Assembly (NCBI GenBank): GCA_009192285.1
Contig: WBVU01000003.1
Span: 5,487,973-5,551,972, forward strand
Length of the DNA: 64,000 nucleotides
Source of the DNA: Morchella semilibera
Taxonomy: Eukaryota; Ascomycota; Pezizomycetes; Pezizales; Morchellaceae
Reading direction: 5' to 3'
In this document: in pieces, positions 56,409-64,000 of the stretch
Layout: the number at the start of each line of letters is the position of its first letter
Numbering within the stretch: the stretch's first letter is position 1
The notes under the pieces: model-generated
Told to the model about the DNA's origin: nothing
What the model saw: only the letters and a program-made list of their open reading frames with translations
Databases searched by the model: none
Program-made: the position numbers and the translations under genes

Positions 56409-59400
56409 CTATTCTTGTATGGCCATTGCGAGAGCCAAGTGGAGAGCGGTGCCGTGCTTGCCGACCAGAATTTCGAAATCGGCGCCAGCATCCAGAAGTG
56501 TTTTGACTATCTCTGTTTTTCCGTAGCGAATCGCAGCGTAAAGAGCCCTACCGTGCTCTCCCCCCTCCGCATTGACATCGGCGCCGGCTGCTATAAGCAT
56601 TTCTATTATCTCGCGATGGTCATCTCCCCAATTACAGCGGTCAATGCAGATATCATGGCAAATATCGCTAGCAGCCGCAGCATAGAGGGCGGTACCGTAC
56701 GCCGCCCCACTTGGGATATTAAAATCTTCGCCAACGTCCAGAAGAGTGTCGAATGTTCTTATATCACCATGGCCGGCCGCGCAGCACAGGGCGATACCGT
56801 ACATCTCCACCTGGATATTGATATCGACACCATGATCTAGGAGTACTTTGATCGTCCTGTAATGGCCACCGTCCAGAGCTGCGTGATAGAGAGCGTTACC
56901 GTATTCTTTTGCCCCGATATACATATGCATGTGGACACCAGCACCAGGTGATAGAAGCGTTTTGACAATCTCCGTATGGCCCTTGCCAGCTGCGATGTAG
57001 AAAGCATCTACGTATTCTTGAACAGGGATATTCACATCTTCGCCAACATCCAGAAGCCTTTTTGCCATCTCCATATCGTTCCAGCGAGCCGCGTAGGAGA
57101 GTGTTGAACCGTAGTACTCCCCATTAATATTATCGTGGGCGCCGGAAGCACGAAGTAGTTGAACTACATCTGTCTTGCCCTCCGTCCATGCAATTTGGAG
57201 AGGATAACTGCCCTTGGCCCCTCGCCTATTAACATCGGCACCAGCACCCAATAGTATTTTTACTATTTCCCTCGAGCCTGTGTAAGCCGCAGCTATCAAG
57301 GGGCTACCGTGAGACCCGCCCTCGGCATTGACATCGGCACCAGCACGTATAAGTAGCTGAACAATCTCCGCTGCTCCGGGTCCACAGCTTTGTGCAGCTG
57401 CATAGAGAGCCGTACCCTGATCCTTGCTCCTCTGGGTAGTGACATCTGCGCCAGCACCCAGAAGCATTTTAAATATCTCTATGTGGCCACGGTCAGCCGC
57501 AATCCTGAGAGCGGTACCATCCGTCCCGAGCCGATTGATACCCGCCTTAGCATCCAGGAGCATTTTAACTATCTCTGTACGGCCCCGGAGCACCGCGCAC
57601 GAGAGGGCGGGGTTGCACTTATCATTGTAATTGACATCAGCGCCGTTATCGATAAGCATTCGGACCGTCTCCACCAATCCACTATTCAAAACCGCGGCGC
57701 AGAGAGCGATACTAATAGCCTTAACATCTGTGCCGGAATCGAGAAGTGCTTTTACAAAGTTGTCCAAGCCCCGCGAAGCCACCTGCTCGAGCGCGTAACT
57801 CTTGGAACTCAACAGGTTGGGATCCATATCGTCGACCTTGGCACCAGCGTCTAGAAGTATTTGTGCTGTCTCTGGATTGCCCTCGGTAGCCGCAACCCAG
57901 AGAGCGGAGCCGCGACCCTTTACCCTTATTTCGGGACCCACCTTGGCGCCCGCCTCCAGGAGGGCTTCAACTATTCTTGGCGATCCCCCGGACTTAGTAG
58001 CAGCGGCCCAATAGAGGGGACCGTCCTTCTCGATGTCGGCACCAGCAGTGATAAGTGCTTTGACAGTCTCTACGTCGCCACGACGAGCTGCCTCACAGAG
58101 GAGAGTGTCACCACTCTCACCTATTTCATTGACGTTGCTACCACCGTCCACGAGGGCTTGGACTACCCCTGAATTGCTTTCGCCAACCGCGACATCGAGA
58201 GTGTCACTTTCAATGTGCGCACCGTATTCTAGGAGCACCTTGACAACTGCCACATTTCCAAGTGCTACGGCGTGGAAGACAAGAGATGGGTTTATACCCC
58301 CGAAGCAGCCGTCTCGACCTGCGCCACGTTCGAGAGCGATCCGAACCGCCATAGCCATGCCCCGCGCAGCAGCCCACGTCACAAAATCAAGCTCATTTTC
58401 CTCCGATGCGCACGCATCCGCTCCCTCCTGAAGCAGAAACAAGACCATCGGCTCGCACCCAGAAAAGACTGCAGCTTTAAGCGGAAGAAATCCATCAGAA
58501 CCGCGGGACTTAATTTCACAGCCGCGACCCAGCAATGCTTTCACCGCAGATACCGACCCACCACGGACCACGTCGTGGAGCACTGCCATCAGCTCCTCTT
58601 TTTCGACCGCGTTCGGGTATAGCTGGAAATATAGAGGTAGCAAATCTAAACCCGATAATAGACCTAACGGGCTAAGATTAAAGCTACTTCTACTACGGAG
58701 CTCGATCCACTCCTCTCCCGTTTCCTCGAGAATATCCCAATCGATTCTTTCCCACCTCGGGCTCCCGCGTATTTGAAGGATAACTGCTCGAACTTTATTG
58801 TACCTCTTTTCCGTTAAAACCTTTACGAACTTCAGGAGACATGCAGGAAGCGGGTTCCCAGCCTCATGCAAATGGTGACCGAGAAAGTCGCATGCGTACC
58901 CTAAAAGGTCTCGTGGAAACCAGGGGGCCAGGTGGATGACCTCAAACGCACCCTTTTCCCCATAGTTTTTGAGTTTGACTGAGCTGAGGTATACCAGTAT
59001 GCTTTGGGTAACGAAGGTACTCGCATTTACACCCTTGGAGGGCTCTAGACCCCTGGCTCTTAAAAACTCTTGGACGGTGAAATGGATTGGTCTTATTGTC
59101 CCGCAATCATTGGTGATGAGCCCGCGGCAAGAGGATAGAACGGCGTCCGCTGGATACCCTCTTAAATTCCCATTAAAATATGGGCTCTCGGGAGGTTTGA
59201 GGCTCACAGCAAATAATAACTCTTTTATTGTTAATGGTCTCTTCGTGGTAATGATCCAGGCTAATGTGCGGTGTGCCAGCATTTTCGTGGCTTCGTTCTG
59301 GTCGTTAATTCCCACCATAATACGGTTGTAGGTAGCCTCCATCGTAGCTGGAAGTGAGTCTAAGGCATCCCGTATTTCTTCTTCTCCTGGCTGCTCGTAG

Positions 59401-59433
59401 ATGAAGTCAAGTTGACATTTCACCCATAAGAAC
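56409..59433 (-). CDS. Ankyrin-repeat 3' exon of the NLR-type gene
   Basis: An open frame of about 1000 codons without a break. It opens with the end of the NACHT module (FLWVKCQLDFIYEQPGEEE, ALDSLPATMEATYNRIM), continues with a helical segment, and from residue about 275 consists of ankyrin repeats of 33-36 residues. Later repeats have the consensus G-TALYAAA--GHTEIVK-LLDAGADVN and are very alike, which suggests recent internal duplication. Repeats are more diverged at the N-terminal side of the array. The acceptor CTTGAAG at 59434 is in phase with the upstream exon at 59521-59578 (SKRLVGEIQTRLLKQSNGM). In this family the array is the ligand-sensing part, and high similarity between repeats is a mark of repeat shuffling. 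Confidence 0.85.
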
Positions 59434-59578
59434 CTTCAAGTCTCGTTAGCATCGTACCTCGTGTTTTTATGGGTTGGCGGGGGAGGTGGGGGGGGGGACA
59501 TGTTCCTCCACTGTACTTACATTCCGTTCGATTGTTTCAACAACCTAGTCTGTATCTCTCCTACCAACCTCTTACTGA

Positions 59579-59715
59579 CATCAGCAAACTCAACTTATGA
59601 CTGGAGTCTCCCAGCAGTCTCCCGGGTCTCCTGAGAGTCTCCTGAGACTCCTGGATATTTTTTGAGTCTTATGAGGCTCAGGAGACATCAGGAGACAAAT
59701 CAAGTCTTGCTGATG
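59579..59715 (+). mobile_element. 137-bp MITE, copy 4 (in an NLR exon)
   Basis: CATCAGCAA...TTGCTGATG, 137 bp, flanked by GA on both sides. It lies within an exon of the NLR-type gene and brings a stop codon in the reading frame. The gene sequence to each side joins in phase (VHDHFSF | SKRLVGEI) when the MITE and one GA are discounted, which independently proves the 2-bp duplication. Confidence 0.92.
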
Positions 59716-61879
59716 GAAGCTAAAGTGGTCGTGTACTCTCTTTTTCAACTGATAGCTGACATATTTTGCGATATCTTCGTCAACTTTAGCCACCTCCACA
59801 GAGATGATCAAAAAGTTAGCAGACTGAACCTTTCGCTGGATATCCGCTTCTAGTCGACTAGCGATGAAGAGTTTCATCCTACAAGAGCTTTTATTTGAGA
59901 GTTGTACGAGATACTCGACGAGGTCCGTCCGGCTTTCTTTGTTGTATTCGTCTAGCACGTCCATAACCAGGAATACTTGTTCGAATGAGTTAAGTACTTG
60001 CTGGAATACACCCTCAATTTCGGAGCGTCCTGGCTGGATATTGTGATCGATACAGGAATTGTAGAGGCCATGTAAGGGTTCTGGAAGCCTGTTCATTTTA
60101 CGGCACAGCTGCTTAGTCCATATTCTCAAAACATCCTGCGGTCCCTGGTTGAGGGTGACCTGAAAATTAAAGAAGATATAGGCTATTCCTATGCTCTTGT
60201 CGCTCTTATGCCATCTATTGATATCTTCTAGCAGAGTAGATCTGGCTCATAACCTGTTAACGGTTTTATGTAGAGATGGGCGGTGCATAGTTTAATGAAC
60301 GTTAAGACCGATTTTCCCACACCAGCTATAGTCTTGTCAGCAACTAAACAAACTTTCTGAATACTCTTCTGGCGACGCACGTTTACCATGACACCATAAC
60401 AGTGACATTTCTGGTCCTCCTATCCATTCTCTAACCCCCGGTGAGTCTAGAAACCACTGTCCAGTGTTCTCATGTCTCTTCCTATATATGCGGTCGTGAT
60501 CCTTCTCCGGTTCAAGATTAGATAGCCAAGCCAGGATCAATTGATTTTCCGCACCACGGCGCTTCGAGTGGTTCAGTCCGAATTCATCTTCGAAACGCTT
60601 GCGTAGGTGCTCCAGCGGGTCATCACACTCTCCTCGGCTCTGTATTAACAGTTGATACGGAGGATATGTGCTCGCGGTATCAATCTTGGGGCCATGGATT
60701 GATAGCAGCTTAAGCATACGAGGATCCTCTGTAATTTTCAATCGTGAGTGCAATGTTGTTCCCTCAATACTATACTCGTCGTGATCCTCTGCATTTGGAT
60801 TAGCATGTCCGAGTGTTAGGAGGATTGATACGAGTAAGTGTTCATTCTTCGAGACGGCAAGTCGGAGCTTTGAGTTGATCTCAGCCTGGCTCTTGCCAAT
60901 GGCTTGTTCCATAAGGTTCGGTTTGTGAATATCCAACGAGACCATTGAGGGTGCATGTAAGCAATGAATGAGTCGATGACGTACCAATATGATCCAGCAA
61001 AACCCTAAAGCGCTCGCGAAGGGTCATATATGCGGCGTTTCGCGGGTTATCAAACTTGACGAGAGATGAGTAGTCCCCTTCGGCGCTTTGTACATCCTCG
61101 AGATTTGACGGAAGGCGCAGAATGGAAGATGCCTTCTCCACAGCCGTGTAGAACTCTTCAGTTCTCGCCCACTTATCCAAGCGATCCTAGAGTCCACACA
61201 AGTTTCAAATTAATTGCCTGTTACCTGACCTTCTAATGCAAACTGCTAGGGGGCGGAGGCAAACCTTTTTCACCTTCCTTGTCTGTATAGTCTCCTGAAA
61301 GCTCATAATTCTGAAATGTTCCTCCTCAGCATATTTTATAAATGATTTAAGATGATCAGGACCCCTTTCAACGTCGTGGACGAGTTCCAGACAAGGCGAT
61401 CCATCCCCAACCATTTCCACTATATCGTCAAAGAGAAGGCCTCTATGTGGCGTGCCGAAGACGATGATCGCTTTTGTCATGTTGAACAAGCTACCTCTGC
61501 GCTGTCTATCCTTAACAATAGCCTTCCCATCAATGTTAGCTTCTTTTTGACTGTATGTTACCCAAGGCTAGGTGTGTGTTAGTGCCGGTTAATACCGGCG
61601 GCGTTTCTTTAAACTCAAAGCTAGGAGTGGCATCAAAATGATGCTACCTCCCCGCACTATCTACAGAGCGCTAAATAATCCATCGGGCCGAAGTTGTATC
61701 TGTCGCGACAACGCCAGTAATTTTGTGTACTCACATCTGCTATGATAATACCCCCAAATCTATGGCCAATCAGCGCTATAGGTCGTTCCTTCTCCCTCGC
61801 ATACAGATTAGCCGATCAATTCCATTGCAAACTTGATCCTCAAGGGCCGTCTCCCGGCCTTACTGCTGCCAGTATCTCT

Positions 61880-62292
61880 AGACATTACTATATAGGTCTC
61901 AAGGAGGGGGTGGCGGAGTAGCTTCGTTCCACAGGGCACGAGTTATAAAAGGAGTAGAGTGGGGCAGAGAGTCCACAAGGATTCTCTGATCGCAACGTGT
62001 AAGCGAAGGTACCAGTAGATGGCTCTCTCCGGGGACATAGAAGGTAGGTAGGCGACAGCGATACGTCTTGGTAGGGAGAGGTATGAGAGTTTAGACAGCG
62101 ATAGTCACTAGAAGTAGAGACTATGAAATATATTGAATACTAGTTACAGAAGACGTTGCATGAAGAAAAAAGAGAAAGAAAGAAAGTACAGGAGTAGGCA
62201 CGCCGGCCTTCCTTATATACCCGATACCCTACTGCCAAGCATGACTCATACCCTTGCGTAACCCCCACTATGACTCACTCCCTTGCGCAACA
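61880..62292 (-). mobile_element. 3' LTR region of the Ty3/gypsy element (approximate)
   Basis: Directly downstream of the pol gene on the minus strand. A possible LTR start is TGTTGCGCAAGGG at 62292. A TATATAAGG core promoter motif lies about 70 bp inside, as in LTRs. The far limit, towards the NLR-type gene, is not defined because the partner LTR is outside the window. Confidence 0.5.
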
Positions 62293-62306
62293 GAAATCCA
62301 TGGAAA

Positions 62307-64000
62307 CTATTCTGACTCATATCCGCCTCCCAACGCACAATAATCCCAGCCCTGCCAATCTTTCCAATCCTCCGTCCCTAGTATATCCATGAAAGTAGCC
62401 CCCCCCTTCAAGCGCGAGCTCCTGCGAGCTTTAATCTCCTCCGGCCCTGGCTTACTCAGATAACGTATATGAAAGGTATCAACGGCGGCAGTCTGTTCAT
62501 GATATTCCACCGGTTCCCACGTAGGATCTGTATACCCGGTCCACTTAACGTAATACTGAAGTCCCTGCTTCCTATGGTGCCTCGAATCTAAAATTTCTTC
62601 AACTTCGAATTCCTCTTCTTGATCGACAATCACAGGTGGTGGCGGCGGTGGTATTTGGCCTGCTACAGGGTCGACGGCGGCAAGATCGAGTAGCGAAACA
62701 TGGAAGACGGGATGCATCTTCATAGAGCGAGGGAGGTTCAAGCGATAGGCATAGGGTGATACAACCTCCTGAACAGGGAAGCGTCCTAATCTTTTCCAAT
62801 CAAGTTTCCTGGACTTCCGTGCTGTCCGAATATTCTTTGCCGAGACGAACACCATATCCCCAACCTCATATCTCGGGGCGGGAGTGCGCTTCGCATTCAC
62901 TGACTTCTCTTGTTGATCTTGGGCTGTTCTTAATTGTGTCCGTAGATAATCATGCAACTCCTTCATTCTTTCTGCGAAGTTGTGGGCATCTAGACTAGGC
63001 GGGGTTTTCTCTGGCTTCCAAAGGTCCATAGTAAATCGGGGATGGTAACCATAGTTGGCAAAGAAGGGGGTAGCTTTAGTAGAAGCTGAGACTTGATTAT
63101 TCGCTGCAAACTCTGCCATTGGTAACCACTTGACCCAATCATCCTGTTGATAAGATACGTATCCTCGAAGGTATTGTTCCATCACCGCATTTAACCTTTC
63201 TGTCTGGCCGTCGGTTTCTGGGTGAAAGGCTGTCGACATCCTGGCTTCGACCTTAAGCTGTGTACAAAGAGACTTCCAGAACTTGGCTGTAAACTGGGTT
63301 CCCCTATCGGACGTAATAAACAATGGTAACCCGTGCAATTTCCAAACATGTTGTAAGTATAATTTGGCTAGCTCTTCAGCATTAACCGTGGTATTGCAAG
63401 GTAGGAGGTGGCGCATTTTCGTCAATCGATCCACGACTACCAGTATAGCATCGTAACCCTCGCTTTCCGGTAAGCCCGTAACGAAGTCCATGGAAATCTC
63501 TCTCCAGGGTTGCTCCGGGATTGGTAGTGGTCGAAGTACTCCAAGTTTTCCATGTGTCGTCGGTTTGCTCCGCTGGCAGGTATGGCAGTTCCGGATGTAC
63601 TGGCCGATATAGTCGCGCATATTTGGCCAATAGTAATCTCTACTGATCAGCTCGAAGGTTTTTTCCCTGCCGGGGTGTCCTGCTGAGGGAGCATCATGAT
63701 ATTGCTTCAGAATTTCCAGCTTTAGGGGTATATGATCAGGAACATATATGCTTTCGCGATACAGGAGGCGGCCGTCCACTTCGGTACACTCTGCTAGGGA
63801 TATTTTCTTGCAGTGCTTCGTATCCGTCTGTCGTAAATCCAGAATTCTTTGGGGGAATGGGTCAGCTTGATATCCTTCATCAAATAATTTCTGTAGGAGG
63901 GCATTCTTTTCAGCGGGTTCATTTGCCAAAGAACCCGCCAACAAACTCAGCTTAGGATCTAAATTTTCCCTCTTTAGCACCGTTTGGCTCTGGTGTAGTA
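62307..64000 (-). CDS. Ty3/gypsy pol, integrase and chromodomain part
   Basis: Open across the window edge, about 560 codons. The order HHCC finger, DDE integrase core, chromodomain defines a chromovirus. Integrase joins the element's DNA to the host chromosome. In this clade the chromodomain is thought to steer insertion to chromatin carrying methylated H3K9. The upstream protease and reverse transcriptase parts are outside the window. Confidence 0.9.
   Translation of the reverse strand, partial: LHQSQTVLKRENLDPKLSLLAGSLANEPAEKNALLQKLFDEGYQADPFPQRILDLRQTDTKHCKKISLAECTEVDGRLLYRESIYVPDHIPLKLEILKQYHDAPSAGHPGREKTFELISRDYYWPNMRDYIGQYIRNCHTCQRSKPTTHGKLGVLRPLPIPEQPWREISMDFVTGLPESEGYDAILVVVDRLTKMRHLLPCNTTVNAEELAKLYLQHVWKLHGLPLFITSDRGTQFTAKFWKSLCTQLKVEARMSTAFHPETDGQTERLNAVMEQYLRGYVSYQQDDWVKWLPMAEFAANNQVSASTKATPFFANYGYHPRFTMDLWKPEKTPPSLDAHNFAERMKELHDYLRTQLRTAQDQQEKSVNAKRTPAPRYEVGDMVFVSAKNIRTARKSRKLDWKRLGRFPVQEVVSPYAYRLNLPRSMKMHPVFHVSLLDLAAVDPVAGQIPPPPPPVIVDQEEEFEVEEILDSRHHRKQGLQYYVKWTGYTDPTWEPVEYHEQTAAVDTFHIRYLSKPGPEEIKARRSSRLKGGATFMDILGTEDWKDWQGWDYCALGGGYESE

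Larger units (their letters stand above)
56409..61868 (-). pseudogene. NLR-type receptor: esterase-like, NACHT, ankyrin; MITE-disrupted
   Basis: Domain order N to C. (1) Serine-esterase-like domain: RPIALIGHRFGGIIIAD at about 61780-61735, then NMTKAIIVFGTPHRGL at about 61497-61450. (2) A linker ending AWLSNLEPEKDHDRIYRKRH and GQWFLDSP-VREWI at about 60540-60410, the usual lead-in to fungal NACHT domains. (3) NACHT: P-loop AGVGKS (60309-60326), SIGIAYIFFNFQ, Walker B-like LVMDVLDEY, LFIASRLEADI. (4) FLWVKCQLDFIY and the winged-helix-like LDSLPATMEATYNRIM. (5) About eighteen ankyrin repeats to the stop at 56409. In-phase introns include 61187-61262 and 59434-59520. The GHSxG nucleophile Ser is Arg here (AGA, 61759-61761). 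MITE copy 4 (59579-59715) interrupts the exon between NACHT and winged helix. A frame change near 60240-60270 is unexplained. Members of this family sense non-self and trigger cell death; this copy is probably inactive. Confidence 0.85.
61880..64000 (-). mobile_element. Ty3/gypsy chromovirus, 3' part (runs past window end)
   Basis: An endogenous LTR element of the chromodomain-bearing Ty3/gypsy clade, entering from the right edge. Within the window the pol 3' part (62307 to the edge) is one open frame and looks whole, with no breaks seen. It contains, in order, the HHCC zinc finger of integrase, the DDE catalytic core, and a C-terminal chromodomain (VEEILDSRHHRK, YYVKWTGY, TWEPVE). The 3' LTR region follows at about 61.9-62.3 kb. 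The open frame suggests a young copy. It abuts the 5' end of the NLR-type gene. Confidence 0.9.

Noticed and set aside
56415-59331. Plus-strand open frames of 100-154 codons opposite the ankyrin array
   Set aside because: They mirror the ankyrin codons, repeat with the same 99-bp period, and have no family resemblance.

Overview
The window looks like nuclear DNA of a filamentous ascomycete. Genes carry short introns of about 49-90 nt with GT-AG ends and CTAAC/GCTAAC-type branch sites. There is a fungal NACHT-ankyrin (NLR-type) receptor, a fungal cytochrome P450, a Tad/I-like LINE with an RNase H domain, a chromodomain Ty3 retroelement and many short TTAGGG/CCCTAA tracts. The gene-poor, repeat-rich texture would suit a Pezizomycete, but that placement is a guess.

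Layout. 0-5 kb: remnants of ankyrin/NLR-type genes and a 232-bp mariner-type MITE with perfect 28-bp inverted ends. 6.2-8.1 kb: a P450 gene on the minus strand whose eight exons join without a break (515 aa). 10.8-21.4 kb: a nested transposon complex. The outer layer is a 5'-truncated LINE flanked by a 14-bp target duplication. Its 3' UTR is split by four Helitrons lying head to tail with no spacer, one of which (6.3 kb) carries a Rep-helicase gene with one in-frame stop. A 137-bp MITE family has then hit the LINE and two of the Helitrons. 22.8-23.2 kb: a minimal Helitron (about 88 bp) interrupted by a tRNA-like (SINE) insertion with an 11-bp target duplication. 25.7-26.4 kb: a small gene of unknown function with a TATA box. 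27-33 kb: mostly empty, with minisatellites and homopolymers. 34.2-35.8 kb: a spliced gene of unknown function. 39.8-40.7 kb: an RNase HI-domain gene. 41-45 kb: decayed F-box/ankyrin and coiled-coil genes. 48.3-49.9 kb: a Ser/Thr kinase with one in-frame stop. 50-56 kb: diffuse repeats and small element relics. 56.4-61.9 kb: a large NLR-type gene (esterase-like, NACHT, ankyrin) on the minus strand, broken in the NACHT-ankyrin linker by a fourth copy of the 137-bp MITE. 61.9-64 kb: the 3' part of a Ty3/gypsy chromovirus abutting the 5' end of that gene.

How it fits together: apart from the P450, the RNase H gene and one or two unknowns, the window is a record of transposon nesting and of NLR/ankyrin gene birth and decay. 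The most informative observations are the zero-spacer Helitron array, the 2-bp target duplications of the 137-bp MITE (aa, ca, ct, ga), and the NLR gene whose reading frame is explained by subtracting that MITE.
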